Source of the DNA: Sphingomonas rubra
GTDB lineage: Bacteria > Pseudomonadota > Alphaproteobacteria > Sphingomonadales > Sphingomonadaceae
NCBI RefSeq assembly: GCF_900115745.1
Contig: NZ_FOXP01000002.1
Coordinates: 1 to 64,000, forward strand
Reading direction: 5' to 3'
DNA length: 64,000 bases
The notes under the pieces were generated by a model that was not told the origin of the DNA, searched no databases, and saw only the letters and a program-made list of their open reading frames with translations. Every line of letters starts with the position of its first letter. Positions within the stretch are counted from its first letter, which is position 1. This document shows, in pieces, positions 1 through 8,646 of this stretch. The position numbers were made by a program, and so were the translations under genes.

Positions 1-671
1 CGGAAGGTGTGGACGCCGAACCCCTCCATGTTGGCGAAGGTACGCGGCAGCGTGCGGTCCGACATCGCCCACATGATCATGTGGGTGGATTCGGGCATCA
101 GCGAGATAAAGTCCCAGAAGGTGTCGTGCGCGGTCGCCGCCTGCGGGTAGCCGCGGTCAGCCTCCATCTTGGCGGCATGGATCAGGTCGGGGAACTTGAT
201 CGCGTCCTGGATGAAGAACACGGGGATGTTGTTGCCGACCAGGTCCCAATTGCCTTCGCGCGTGTAGAATTTCACCGCGAAGCCGCGCACGTCGCGCGGC
301 GTATCGATCGATCCCGCACCGCCGGCCACCGTGGAGAAGCGGACGAACACGTCGGTGCGCTGGCCCTTCTTCTGGAACAGGTCGGCGACCGTGATGTCGG
401 ACAGGCTGTCGGTGCATTCGAAATAGCCGTGCGCGGCCGAGCCGCGGGCGTGGACGATCCGCTCCGGGATACGCTCGTGATCGAAATGGTTGATCTTCTC
501 GCGATAGACCTCGTCCTCCAGCAGCACGGGCCCGCGTGCGCCGACCTTGAGCTGGTTCTGGTTGTCGCTGATCGGCGTGCCGTGGTTGGTGGTGAGCACG
601 GGGTGATCGTCGTCGGTCGTCTGGTGCGTCTCGCCGCCGTTGCCGGCGTTCAGGGCTGTGTAGTCGGTCAT
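1..671 (-). CDS. Heme catalase, N-terminal part (gene runs off the window)
   Basis: Disproportionates hydrogen peroxide in the cytoplasm. The minus-strand frame starts at ATG 671 and stays open to base 1, giving about 223 residues that lack the C-terminus. The order of motifs matches heme catalases: [16 protein letters not shown] with the catalytic His near residue 74, [11 protein letters not shown] near 111-121, and DLVGNN with the catalytic Asn near 147. The wording is closer to large-subunit (HPII/KatE-like) catalases than to small ones, but the proximal Tyr and any flavodoxin-like tail lie outside the window. A GCAAC-N17-CGTT element stands 30 bases upstream. Seen: motifs. Inferred: clade. 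Confidence 0.93.
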   Translation of the reverse strand, partial: MTDYTALNAGNGGETHQTTDDDHPVLTTNHGTPISDNQNQLKVGARGPVLLEDEVYREKINHFDHERIPERIVHARGSAAHGYFECTDSLSDITVADLFQKKGQRTDVFVRFSTVAGGAGSIDTPRDVRGFAVKFYTREGNWDLVGNNIPVFFIQDAIKFPDLIHAAKMEADRGYPQAATAHDTFWDFISLMPESTHMIMWAMSDRTLPRTFANMEGFGVHTF

Positions 672-700
672 GATGGTCCTCGTGCGATATCGATGTCGCC

Positions 701-726
701 AACGGATCGGGGTCGCCGCGGGTTGC
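701..726 (-). promoter_or_regulatory. EcfG-like (general stress sigma) promoter of catalase
   Basis: On the minus strand GCAAC, 17 bases, then CGTT, one mismatch from the alphaproteobacterial GGAAC-N16/17-CGTT consensus. The -10 end lies 29 bases before the catalase ATG. Inference from motif and spacing only. Confidence 0.45.
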
Positions 727-752
727 CGCGAAATCAGCCGTTTACGACGGCG

Positions 753-2618
753 TCATGCGGCGATCGCGGGTTCACCTTGGGCCAGGGTCGCCACCGCCTC
801 CGCCGCTTCGGCCAGCGACGACACGTAGCGGTCGGCGCCGAGCGCTTGCTGGACGCCGGCGTCGTCCAGCGCCTTCTCGCCCAGCGGCCACATGCCTACG
901 ACAACGCGGGCACCGGGCGCTTTGGCGCGCAGGCGGCGGACCAGGTAGCGCAGCTGTGCGGGCGAGCCGGTGACCTCGAGATAGGAGATGGCTATCACCT
1001 CGACGCCGCTCAGGTCGAGTGCCTCGATGCCGTCGCGCGTAACCTGGTTCGCAGCGATCCGACGTGCGGCGACGCTGCGCTCGCCAAGCAGCTGCGCCAG
1101 CATCGCGGTCACCGTTTCATCGAACACGCCGTGCCCGGCGATGAGCGCAATGCGCTGCCGGTCACCCGGCTCGTCGACAGGGGCGGCGCGCGGCTGCAGG
1201 TCGGCGACAATCGAGCGCATCGACCGCGTCATGCCCGCCGCGCGCGCCTGGTCGATAGTGCCGCGCGCCTGATCCTCGACGGCGAGCTTCAGCCCCTCCA
1301 GCACGACGCCGTCGTAGTAGTCGGCGAGCGATCTGTCGGTGAGCAGCGCCTCCGCTTGGGCCAACGCCTCGTCCGGATTGTCGGCGAGGATGCGCTGGTA
1401 GAAGGTCTCCACCGGCGTCAGCGCCGGCCTGTCGCCGAGCAGCACGTCGAAGAACTCCAGGCTCTTCACGTGGCGGCCCATGACAACCAGGCAGAGCGTC
1501 AGCGGCGTCGACATGATGAGGCCGATCGGCCCCCACAGCCACGTCCAGAAGATCGCCGACACGATCACCGACACCGGCGATAGGCCGGTCGAATGGCCGT
1601 AGAGCAGCGGCTCGACGACGTAGCCGGTGATCGGCTCGATCACGACGAACAGCGCCACCACCTCGATCGCCATGCCCCAGCCCGGATCGACCGCAGCGGC
1701 GAGCGCGGCGGGAGCTACCGCCGCGAGGAACGAGCCGATGTAGGGCACGAAACGCAAGAGGCCGGCCATGACGCCCCACATCGCGGGCGAGGGCACGCCG
1801 ATCAGCCAGAGGCCAATGCCGATCACCAGTCCGAAGCAGGTGTTCACCGCCAGCTGCGATAGGAAGTACTTGCTCAGCCGCTGGCCGGCATCGTCGAGCG
1901 CGCGGGTGGTCCGATGAAGGTCGCTCGACCCGAACAGGCGGATGAAGCGGTCGCGCAGGTCCTCCTTTTGCATCAGCACGAAGATGGCGACGATCAGCAC
2001 CAGGATCGTCGTCTCGAGTGGCCCTAGGATCGGCTCGACTACCGTCTTGGCGATGGCGAAGGGCGACGTGCCGGACTGGACCACCTCCACGGGCACGGGT
2101 CTGCGCTCGCCCGAGCCGGCCGGCGCAGCCGCCGAAGCCGACGCGGGACGCGCGTGCGATCCGCCCCCGAACTCCTTGGTGAGCGACGCCATGCGGGTGA
2201 GCGCGAAACCCTGCACGCCCTCGACCTTGGCCTGAATGGTTCGCGCGTACTGCGGCGCATCGGCGGTGAGCGATGCCGCCTGGCTGCCGATCAGCGTGCC
2301 GATGAGCCCGAGCACGCCGAGTGCCGCGAGCACCGTCACGATCACGGCGGGCGCGCGCCACAGCCGCCATCGCTGGAGCAGGTTGACCACTGGCGACAGC
2401 ACGAAGGACAGCATAACCGCGAGCGTGATGGGGATCAGCACGTCCTGGCCGAAGTAGAGCGCCGCGATCACCATCGTGCCGACGGCGACGGCCGCCAGCG
2501 TCTTCAGTTCGGGAGCGGATGCGGGACGAATCTGCGCCGCGCCGCCTTCGGGTGCTGGACCATCGCGACTGCCGGTCAGCACGTCCTTGTAACCCGCGGT
2601 GTTCTCCAACTCGGACAT
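753..2618 (-). CDS. AI-2E family transporter with extra C-terminal domain
   Basis: A 621-residue PerM/TqsA-like permease of the inner membrane. Hydrophobic helices lie at about residues 40-110, followed by a long soluble loop with an Ala/Ser/Pro-rich linker and a helix cluster at about 195-370 that includes the family's conserved VPYIGSFLAA stretch. Family members are usually about 350 residues. Here about 250 more follow: a helical stretch, then from about residue 488 an alternating beta/alpha segment (IALIAGHGVFDE, VEVIAISYLE, ARVVVGMWPLG) that reads like a Rossmann or B12-binding-type fold without an obvious DxHxxG cobalamin signature. Substrate unknown. It is on the same strand as the catalase, 81 bases upstream of it. 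Confidence 0.85.
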   Translation of the reverse strand: MSELENTAGYKDVLTGSRDGPAPEGGAAQIRPASAPELKTLAAVAVGTMVIAALYFGQDVLIPITLAVMLSFVLSPVVNLLQRWRLWRAPAVIVTVLAALGVLGLIGTLIGSQAASLTADAPQYARTIQAKVEGVQGFALTRMASLTKEFGGGSHARPASASAAAPAGSGERRPVPVEVVQSGTSPFAIAKTVVEPILGPLETTILVLIVAIFVLMQKEDLRDRFIRLFGSSDLHRTTRALDDAGQRLSKYFLSQLAVNTCFGLVIGIGLWLIGVPSPAMWGVMAGLLRFVPYIGSFLAAVAPAALAAAVDPGWGMAIEVVALFVVIEPITGYVVEPLLYGHSTGLSPVSVIVSAIFWTWLWGPIGLIMSTPLTLCLVVMGRHVKSLEFFDVLLGDRPALTPVETFYQRILADNPDEALAQAEALLTDRSLADYYDGVVLEGLKLAVEDQARGTIDQARAAGMTRSMRSIVADLQPRAAPVDEPGDRQRIALIAGHGVFDETVTAMLAQLLGERSVAARRIAANQVTRDGIEALDLSGVEVIAISYLEVTGSPAQLRYLVRRLRAKAPGARVVVGMWPLGEKALDDAGVQQALGADRYVSSLAEAAEAVATLAQGEPAIAA

Positions 2619-2790
2619 CGTCCGGTCCCCTCGTCGACGAAGCGGCGGTCTCGCCGCCTCGTCGCTTCCCTAGCGGGTACGCGGCGGATGGCATCGCTCT
2701 TTCATCCATCGCTTCGCGACGGACGCATCGATTAGCCGGCCGCACCAGCTTCGATCAGACCCGGTGCGCTTGCCTCACGTTTGGCCGGAC

Positions 2791-4311
2791 CTAAGATTTG
2801 CCTCTCGGTCTATAGGCGATCGTCGCGGTGCCGCTGGCGTCGACGGGTAGGAAGAGGCCGTCGCCCGTGACGACGATGCCACCGTTCCGCACCCGGTCGA
2901 TGGTGGTGAAGAAGACGAAGTCTCCTTCGCGCCGCTGACCGATCTCCTGCCGCACGTCGCCTAGCAACCGGGCAAAATCCTTGCCGAAGTCGTGGGTCAG
3001 CGCCTGCCGCACGCTGTCCTGCACGCCGGAGTCGCCGAACAGCGTCAGCAGCAGGTTGGCGACGCCGCTATCCGTGTCCCCGGCGATGCGGACGTCGCGG
3101 ACGCGTACGACCTGCGAATCGCGGTCATTGTAGGGAATGGCCGTCAGCCACACCGTCCCCTTGGTCGCGAAGGTGGTGCTGCCGCGCTTGCGGACCTTCG
3201 CCTGCACGCCGACCGCGAGATGGTCGCCGGTCGTGGCGAAGACGGTGACTCGTCCGAACTCGGCGTCAACCGGGCCGACGCCGGGAAGCGTGATACCCTT
3301 GGCCGCCAGCTTGCGGAGAGCGCGTCCGATCACCGGTTCCAGCTGCGCGTAGTCGGCGAGGACGGGGATGAAGAAGTGCAGACCGCGCGTGCCGACGTGC
3401 CGGCTGGGCGGCGGCAGGGGCGCGGGTGCGGGATCGGCGGGGCGGGGGCCGATGAACGTCTCGGTGATCGCGTCGGCCGCCAGTACCATCTCGATCCGGT
3501 CGCTGGTGACGCGGTAGCCACCGAAGCCGAGACGACGCGGCTCCAGCCGCATCCAGGCAGGCGGATTGTCGCGGTTGAGCGCAACGGAGGTGAAGCCCTG
3601 CCTCCAGGCGACGGCGAGCTGATCCCGGAGCTTCAGCTTGGCGAGTTCGCGCGGCAGTGTGCGCTCCAGATCGACGATGACTGGTTGGAGTCGCTTGTCG
3701 GCCATGCCGACGAACTCGATGCGCTGGCCGAGGATGTCGATGCCCGGCGGCGTAGTCCAGTCGTAGTCGATGTCGACCTTGGCCCGAGGCGACCAGTCCG
3801 ACGCAACGGAAAGATGAGCGACCGCGCGGACCGTCGCCGCGCCGGTGGCGGTCTCGCTGGCGATGCCACCCACCTTCCGAGCCGAGATCGTCGCGTTCAC
3901 CGGCAGCGTAATGACGAGCTCGTTGCCGCGGCCCGACAGGCGCACGCGCCCGCGGGTGACCTGCCCGACGATCCTGCAGCCGAGCTTCGGGAGCACCTTC
4001 AGTTTGGCGATGCCGAGGTCGACCCGCTTGGCGGCGACGCAGTCCGGCTTTCGCTCGTCGATCGTCCACAGTCTGCGCGGCAGCTCGGCGTCGAGCACCG
4101 CCGCGACCGACGACAGGGATGCGGTCACCGGTACGACGATGGTTGAGGTCTGCCGCGGGAAGCTGACCGGATGGTCCTCGCGCGGCGGCGCCGCGTTGCC
4201 GCCGCCCCGGCTGCATGCGCCTGAGGAGAGGCACAGCACTACACCGATCCCTACGGGGAGTGCCCATCGTGCGGGGTTCCCATGCCGCCGTTTGTCGAAG
4301 CCTTTGCTCAT
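2791..4311 (-). CDS. DUF4403 family lipoprotein
   Basis: About 506 residues from ATG 4311; an in-frame ATG four codons upstream at 4323 is the alternative. The N-terminus has basic residues, a hydrophobic stretch and a lipobox-like SSGAC, so it is probably a lipid-anchored periplasmic or outer-membrane protein. The rest has the length and pattern of DUF4403 proteins, with two similar beta-rich halves, and no catalytic motif is apparent. Function unknown. It lies 172 bases upstream of the AI-2E transporter gene in the same direction, so the two could share a transcript. Confidence 0.75.
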   Translation of the reverse strand: MSKGFDKRRHGNPARWALPVGIGVVLCLSSGACSRGGGNAAPPREDHPVSFPRQTSTIVVPVTASLSSVAAVLDAELPRRLWTIDERKPDCVAAKRVDLGIAKLKVLPKLGCRIVGQVTRGRVRLSGRGNELVITLPVNATISARKVGGIASETATGAATVRAVAHLSVASDWSPRAKVDIDYDWTTPPGIDILGQRIEFVGMADKRLQPVIVDLERTLPRELAKLKLRDQLAVAWRQGFTSVALNRDNPPAWMRLEPRRLGFGGYRVTSDRIEMVLAADAITETFIGPRPADPAPAPLPPPSRHVGTRGLHFFIPVLADYAQLEPVIGRALRKLAAKGITLPGVGPVDAEFGRVTVFATTGDHLAVGVQAKVRKRGSTTFATKGTVWLTAIPYNDRDSQVVRVRDVRIAGDTDSGVANLLLTLFGDSGVQDSVRQALTHDFGKDFARLLGDVRQEIGQRREGDFVFFTTIDRVRNGGIVVTGDGLFLPVDASGTATIAYRPRGKS

Positions 4312-4380
4312 GACCCACCCCACCGTCGCCGATCCATGTAGCTCAACCAGCTCCGATCGTCAGTGACGTTCTCCCGAACG

Positions 4381-4405
4381 GGAGCCGGAGCGTCCGAGGA
4401 TCGTT
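4381..4405 (+). promoter_or_regulatory. EcfG-like promoter of the SWIB gene
   Basis: GGAGC, 16 bases, CGTT: one mismatch from the general-stress consensus, ending 34 bases before the SWIB ATG. A GGGGAAG ribosome site follows. Inference from motif and position. Confidence 0.45.
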
Positions 4406-4439
4406 TCGCTTCTGAAAACATCCAGCAAGGGGAAGAACG

Positions 4440-4781
4440 ATGGCACGCACGGCGACGAAGCGCGGCAAGGACGAGACCAAGGCCGCGGAGAAGAAAGTCG
4501 AAAAGACCGGCAAGCCCGCAGGCGGCGCGCGCGGCGGCATCACGGCGCCGGTCACCCCGTCCGCCGAACTGGCCGAGATCGTCGGCGACAAGGACCTGCC
4601 GCGCAGCGAGGTGGTCAGCAAGGTCTGGGAGTACATCAAGAAGCACGATCTGCAGGATGCCAAGGACCGCCGCCAGATCAACGCCGACGACAAGCTGGAG
4701 AAGGTGTTCGGCAAGAAGTCGGCGAGCATGTTCGAGATGAACAAGCACCTGAGCGCACACCTCACCGCCAAGAAGGCCTAG
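4440..4781 (+). CDS. SWIB/MDM2 domain protein
   Basis: 113 residues. A Lys/Ala-rich basic N-terminal tail (residues 1-38) is followed by a SWIB fold at about 39-110 with typical wording: SEVVSKVWEYIKKHDLQD, RRQINAD, and a C-terminal MFEMNKHLSAHL. Bacterial SWIB proteins resemble the chlamydial and eukaryotic chromatin-associated domain. The basic tail suggests nucleoid or DNA association, but that is inference. The start is supported by a GGGGAAG ribosome site 6 bases upstream. A near-consensus stress promoter precedes it. Confidence 0.9.
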   Translation: MARTATKRGKDETKAAEKKVEKTGKPAGGARGGITAPVTPSAELAEIVGDKDLPRSEVVSKVWEYIKKHDLQDAKDRRQINADDKLEKVFGKKSASMFEMNKHLSAHLTAKKA

Positions 4782-4819
4782 GCGGCCCGGCGCAGCCTTC
4801 ATCCAAGCAGGACTCACTC

Positions 4820-5038
4820 ATGCGCTTCGTTCAGATGGACATGCTTCCGACCGGCAAAGCGCTCGTCGACATCGACAAGCTCACCCACGCCATTCCGCAG
4901 GAGCAGGGAAGTAGGTTGTTCCTGGGCGCGCAGCACCTCGACGTTCCGCACACGCTCGGCGAACTGGAGAACGTGCTGACCGGACGAGAGCGGACCGACG
5001 ATGGCGAGCAGGGAAGAGCCGGCTTCCACGTGCGATGA
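4820..5038 (+). CDS. Small hypothetical protein (72 aa)
   Basis: 72 residues starting 38 bases after the SWIB stop, with an AGGA stretch 7 bases upstream. The sequence (MRFVQMD, then ALVDIDKLTHAIPQEQGSR, LFLGAQHLDVPHTLGELENVL) reads as a small beta-rich protein and its codon use fits the neighbours. I do not recognise a named family. It is probably co-transcribed with SWIB and ends 100 bases before the acyltransferase start. Confidence 0.6.
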   Translation: MRFVQMDMLPTGKALVDIDKLTHAIPQEQGSRLFLGAQHLDVPHTLGELENVLTGRERTDDGEQGRAGFHVR

Positions 5039-5138
5039 GCCGGCGCCTGGATGCACTCGCGCCGTCCGCCGGCGTACTAGGCGCGATTATCAGTCGAAAT
5101 GGCGAGAAAGCGGCTCGGCGAATCTGCGGCGGAACCAG

Positions 5139-5702
5139 ATGAAATTTTTTACCGGCTGGACAGGTCGCAGCCGGCGCATAGAGGCGCACCGTCGCTCCCG
5201 ACTTCATCTCGAGGGCGAGGTTGTCGGCACCGGTCGGCTCGAATTCGGAGTGCAATGGCCAGGTCGCTTTTATCGCGAGTCCCACTTGGTCCTTCGCAGG
5301 GGCGGCACGCTGCGGGTCGACGGCGAGTTCAGCATCTACTCCGGCGCGACGGTGACGATCGGCGAAGGTGCGACGCTGAGCCTGGGCAGCGGATACGTGA
5401 ACGGGGACGCTTCGATCTCCTGCTTCCTGGACGTCCGCATCGGCCACGGTGTGGCGATCGGGCCGGAGTTCATGCTCATCGATGACGACCGCCACCAGCT
5501 GTCCGGCACTCGCGGCACCTCCGGTCCGATCGTCGTCGGCGATCACGTCTGGCTGGGGTCGCGGGTGACGGTGCTGAAGGGAGTGACGATCGGTAACGGT
5601 GCCGTGATCGCCGCCGGTTCGGTGGTCACCAAGGACGTGGCGGCAGGCGAATTGTGGGGCGGCGTTCCCGCGCGGCATCTGCGGACCGTCGAGTGGACCT
5701 GA
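5139..5702 (+). CDS. Left-handed beta-helix (hexapeptide) acyltransferase
   Basis: 187 residues from ATG 5139. An in-frame start at 5001 would add a low-complexity 46-residue extension overlapping the previous gene, so the inner start is preferred. From about residue 55 on there are hexapeptide repeats ([LIV]-G-x-x), ending in GDHVWLGSRVTVLKGVTIGNGAVIAAGSVVTKDV and the closing WGGVPAR, as in WcaF/CysE-type O-acetyltransferases. A likely catalytic His is in the DDDRHQL segment. It probably acetylates a sugar or small molecule; no polysaccharide cluster is adjacent. Confidence 0.85.
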   Translation: MKFFTGWTGRSRRIEAHRRSRLHLEGEVVGTGRLEFGVQWPGRFYRESHLVLRRGGTLRVDGEFSIYSGATVTIGEGATLSLGSGYVNGDASISCFLDVRIGHGVAIGPEFMLIDDDRHQLSGTRGTSGPIVVGDHVWLGSRVTVLKGVTIGNGAVIAAGSVVTKDVAAGELWGGVPARHLRTVEWT

Positions 5703-5790
5703 TCGCCCGCGCCCGGATGCCGCAGAGATCTCAGGCGACACACTCTGTTCCGAGCGCGTTCGCGTCATCAGCAACTTACCGGTGCCTGGG

Positions 5791-5816
5791 GCAACCACGC
5801 GGCATCGATCCGCGTT
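5791..5816 (+). promoter_or_regulatory. EcfG-like promoter of the DUF892 gene
   Basis: GCAAC, 17 bases, CGTT on the plus strand, 55 bases before the DUF892 ATG. It has the same variant (GCAAC instead of GGAAC) and spacing as the element before the catalase. Confidence 0.45.
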
Positions 5817-5871
5817 TGGGGGATCATCGGTCCGCGAACGGGCCGAACACCTCCAGATTGGGATCAACGAC

Positions 5872-6390
5872 ATGGGCTTGTTCAGCAAGGACATCGCCAC
5901 CTTCGACGACCTGTTCCTCCACCAGCTTCAGGACGTCTACTACGCCGAGAACCAGATCACGAAGGCGCTGCCCAAGATGATCGACAAGGCGACGGCGCCC
6001 GCGCTCCGCGCCGGGTTCGAGACGCACCTGCGCGAGACCGAAGGTCAGATCGCCCGGCTGGAGCGCATCTTCGACCTGCTCGGCGAAAAGGCGAAGGCGG
6101 TCACCTGCCCGGCGATCGACGGGATCATCAAGGAGGCCAACGAGGTCGCCGGTGAGATCGAGAACAAGGCGGTGCTCGACGCGGCGCTGATCGCGTCGGC
6201 GCAGGCGGTCGAGCATTACGAGATCACGCGCTACGGCACGCTGATCGCCTGGGCCGACCAGCTCGAGCGGCCGGAGATCGTATCCATCCTCCAGGAGACG
6301 CTCGACGAGGAATACGCCACCGACGACAAGTTGACTGCGATGGCGAAGTCGTCCGTGAACCCGAAGGCCGAGGCGGTAGTCGAGGCTTGA
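5872..6390 (+). CDS. DUF892 (YciF/YciE-like ferritin-superfamily) protein
   Basis: 172 residues from ATG 5872. The helical pattern and motifs FLHQLQDVYYAENQITKALPKM, TEGQIARLERIF, QAVEHYEITRYGTL and LDEEYATDDKLT carry the Glu and His residues typical of this ferritin-like four-helix family, which is induced by stress. The reaction of the family is not established. An in-frame ATG 30 codons upstream exists but lies in non-conserved sequence and would include the promoter region. The stress-type promoter supports membership in the general stress response. Confidence 0.92.
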   Translation: MGLFSKDIATFDDLFLHQLQDVYYAENQITKALPKMIDKATAPALRAGFETHLRETEGQIARLERIFDLLGEKAKAVTCPAIDGIIKEANEVAGEIENKAVLDAALIASAQAVEHYEITRYGTLIAWADQLERPEIVSILQETLDEEYATDDKLTAMAKSSVNPKAEAVVEA

Positions 6391-6462
6391 TGATGCTGCC
6401 GATCCGGCGGCCACGTCGGATCGGTATCTCCACTCCGGATGCCGCAGCGCAGGAGCTTGTTC

Positions 6463-6624
6463 ATGACCGACCAGGACAAAACCTTGAATGACGAGAAGAC
6501 CTGTGTCGAGAAGGGCGTCGGCGATGCCGAAGGCGGCGCGGACGCTGGCGGGCCGGGCAACATCCTCGGCGGCGTCCAGCCGTCGAACGAGAACGGCGGC
6601 GAGACCGAACGTCGTCACGACTGA
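6463..6624 (+). CDS. Small Gly/Asn-rich hypothetical protein (53 aa)
   Basis: 53 residues from ATG 6463, supported by AGGAGC 8 bases upstream. An in-frame ATG eight codons earlier is less likely. Composition is hydrophilic and Gly/Glu/Asp/Asn-rich (DAEGGADAGGPGNILGG), without hydrophobic segments, as in small disordered stress proteins. No named family recognised. It lies 72 bases after the DUF892 gene and ends 13 bases before the next likely start. Confidence 0.5.
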   Translation: MTDQDKTLNDEKTCVEKGVGDAEGGADAGGPGNILGGVQPSNENGGETERRHD

Positions 6625-6637
6625 TCAGAACCGGTTC

Positions 6638-6955
6638 GTGCGAAGCGCCTCGAGGGTTGGTCTTGCGGCCGCGATCCTTGTGGGCTGCGTTCCCGCCGGA
6701 GTCAGGGCCGAGACCATCCAGTACGCTTGCGGCGATGGCGTGAGCTTCACGGCCACGTTTCAAGGAAAGCAGGTCGTGATCGTCACCACGTCGGCGCGCT
6801 ACCTCCTACGACGTCGAGGCGTTTCGTTCGAGCGATACGGGTCGGCGAGCACGGCATTCATCCGCGACAGCGAGGACGCCGTGCTCGTGGGCGCGGCGGG
6901 AGGGCCATACATGGACTGTCGCTCGGCCAGAAGGACCAGGCCGGCGTCGGTGTGA
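6638..6955 (+). CDS. MliC-like secreted protein (putative lysozyme inhibitor)
   Basis: 105 residues if translation starts at GTG 6638; upstream ATGs in this frame give only non-protein-like sequence overlapping the previous gene. The N-terminus is a clear signal peptide (basic start, LAAAILVGCVPAGVRA, cleavage after ARA-like residues). The mature part begins YACGDGVSFTATF and ends YMDCRS. This resembles the two-Cys frame of MliC/PliC lysozyme inhibitors (YxCxDG... then C near the end), and the SAS-type segment is also present. Periplasmic location inferred. The start codon is the weakest part. Confidence 0.55.
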   Translation: MRSASRVGLAAAILVGCVPAGVRAETIQYACGDGVSFTATFQGKQVVIVTTSARYLLRRRGVSFERYGSASTAFIRDSEDAVLVGAAGGPYMDCRSARRTRPASV

Positions 6956-6994
6956 CCGGCAAGTCCGGTAATGTGCAACCCGCATCGAGATCGA

Positions 6995-7534
6995 TCAGGG
7001 AACGCTGATCTCGCCCGCCGTCTGGGTCGGATAGGAACTGAGCGCCGCCTGGCTGAGCGCGAACGCCACCTGATCGACGCCGCCATTTAACGCACCCGTG
7101 GAGCGCACCGTCACCGCCGCGCCATGCCACAGCACCGCCTGTTCTCCTCGGCGGCGGATGCGGATCTCGACCCTGGTACGCTGCAGCGGCACGAGCACGG
7201 ACTTGCCCTTGGAGATCGGGATGCTCACGCCCCCGCCGGTCGGCAGTGCCTGTCCCGACCGGCCTTGAACGACCGCGGTGCCGACCGCAGCGCGCGTGGC
7301 GACCACCTCGGCGACATAGGCGGCGTGAGCGGGATCGTTCAGGATCGTGAAGCCCCGCAGTCCGAAAGCCTTGGCGGCGGCGTCGACTGCGATCGCCGCC
7401 GGCGGGTCACCTTCGTGCGTGGCCGTCGCCGTGATGGCGACCGTACCGCCGGCCGCAGGCGACGCCTGAACCGCGATCGTGTGAGCCGCTACCAGCGTCG
7501 TCGCGACCAGCGCCTTGATGATCCTGCCAGTCAT
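6995..7534 (-). CDS. Hypothetical exported protein
   Basis: 179 residues from ATG 7534; a longer frame exists but its N-terminus is unconvincing. MTGRIIKALVATTLVAAHTIAVQASPA is a typical signal peptide. The mature part is beta-rich with no cysteine or catalytic motif (GTAVVQGRSGQALPTGG, VLVPLQRTRVEIRIRRRGEQAVLWHG). It could be a distant DUF4136-like protein, but I cannot assign it. Convergent with the MliC-like gene, with 39 bases between the stops. Confidence 0.6.
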   Translation of the reverse strand: MTGRIIKALVATTLVAAHTIAVQASPAAGGTVAITATATHEGDPPAAIAVDAAAKAFGLRGFTILNDPAHAAYVAEVVATRAAVGTAVVQGRSGQALPTGGGVSIPISKGKSVLVPLQRTRVEIRIRRRGEQAVLWHGAAVTVRSTGALNGGVDQVAFALSQAALSSYPTQTAGEISVP

Positions 7535-7689
7535 GCCCGTTCGTCCTTCCACTTCGCCGATGTACCTAGACGCGCGACCGGGCGCGGAGTTCGCCATGCG
7601 GATCGTCAATCCCGCCGAGGCCACCTTCCGTCCACATCGACCAGCCCTTCGCATCTTGGCGGGTGGGCAGAGGTGCGTCAGATGGACGC

Positions 7690-8244
7690 ATGAAGGTCTT
7701 CCTGGATTTCGAGGCGTCGTCGCTGTCCGATCGCAGCTATCCGGTCGAGGTCGCCTGGGTGTTCCAGGACGGCCGGTCCGAGAGCCATCTGATCAGGCCT
7801 GCGACGGAATGGACCGACTGGGACGAGGAGGCCGAGGCGATCCACGGTATCAGCCGGGAGCAGCTCGCCGGCGAGGGCGATCCGCACGACGTCGTCGGGG
7901 CTCGCATGGTCGAGGCGCTCATCGATCACGAGCTCTTCGCCAGTGCTCCCTCCTGGGACGGCAAGTGGTTGAGCGTCCTGCTGCGCGGCGCCGGTCTTCC
8001 CCGGCATGCCTTGCGCCTCCGGAACACGGACGAGGCGCTGCGGGCGACCGCCACCGAGATCCTGCAGGGCGCCCTGCCGGCCGCCAGACTGGACATCGAG
8101 GTGCACGCGCTCGTCGCGTCGGCGAACGCGGGCAAGCAGGCGCGGCCCGCCCACCGCGCTCTTCCCGACGCACAGGGAGAGTACGAGACGTGGCTTCGCC
8201 TCCGGCAGACCGCGCGCGAACTCCTCGCTCAGACCGGCGGCTGA
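7690..8244 (+). CDS. DnaQ-like 3'-5' exonuclease family protein
   Basis: 184 residues from ATG 7690. FLDFEASSL near the N-terminus is the ExoI Dx[ED] motif. IHGIS near residue 52 and SWDGKW near 91 fit ExoII-type spacing (D in the WDGKW segment), and the C-terminal half carries the HRALPDAQGEYET segment with the ExoIII-type HxxxxD. Such short proteins degrade DNA or RNA ends in the cytoplasm; substrate unknown. The damaged GIY-YIG gene follows after 14 bases, which suggests a nuclease pair. Confidence 0.8.
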   Translation: MKVFLDFEASSLSDRSYPVEVAWVFQDGRSESHLIRPATEWTDWDEEAEAIHGISREQLAGEGDPHDVVGARMVEALIDHELFASAPSWDGKWLSVLLRGAGLPRHALRLRNTDEALRATATEILQGALPAARLDIEVHALVASANAGKQARPAHRALPDAQGEYETWLRLRQTARELLAQTGG

Positions 8245-8258
8245 ACGGCCGAGGCGCG

Positions 8259-8646
8259 ATGGCGATCGATCCACCCTGGATGGCAGCCGCCAGGCGCGCA
8301 GCGCTGACGCTCCGAGCGTCCACGCGATCCACGCGATCCACGCGATCCACGCGCGGTGCCGGCCATTCCGTCCACGTCGTCCTGCTGCACGACCGCGGCT
8401 TTTTCGGAATGCCGTGGCCTCTACGTCGGGCAGACGTCCCGCGATCCGGATTGGCGGTTCGACCAGCACAAGTCCGGCAACAAGGCGAACGGGGCCGTGA
8501 GGCAATTCGGCGTGCAGCTGCTTCCGGACCTTTTCGAGCACCTGAACCCCCTCCAGCGCTGGGAGTCGCTGGAGATCGAGGCCGCGTTGGCGGACGCGTT
8601 CAAGGACATCGGGGTCGACTGGGTCGAAAGGGGGCCACTGACCTAG
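8259..8646 (+). pseudogene. GIY-YIG nuclease-like gene with a one-base frameshift
   Basis: Two frames together give one GIY-YIG-like protein. From ATG 8259 the frame reads through to HSVHVVLLHDRG. The second frame continues ECRGLYVGQTSRDPDWRFDQHKSGNKANG and LLPDLFEHLNP to the stop at 8646. The frames join if the T5 run at 8400-8404 is read as T4, giving VHVVLLHDRGFSECRGLYVGQT, which has the normal spacing of the family (VYVV...CVYVGMT). So this is either a single-T insertion that inactivates the gene, a sequencing error, or slippage. Before the core lies a nine-base tandem repeat encoding Thr-Arg-Ser units. Confidence 0.7.
8320..8352 (+). repeat. Nine-base tandem repeat (CCACGCGAT, about 3.7 copies)
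   Basis: Three exact copies of CCACGCGAT and a partial fourth. In the frame of the GIY-YIG gene it encodes repeated Ser-Thr-Arg triplets in a non-conserved N-terminal extension. Confidence 0.9.

Noticed and set aside
9-1583. 524-codon plus-strand open frame across catalase and transporter genes
   Set aside because: Composition is His/Arg/Val-rich without motifs, and the minus strand has well-conserved catalase and AI-2E transporter sequence. It is an antisense shadow caused by high GC.
8320-8352. A CRISPR array
   Set aside because: The repeat is nine bases with no spacers; a simple tandem repeat in a coding frame.
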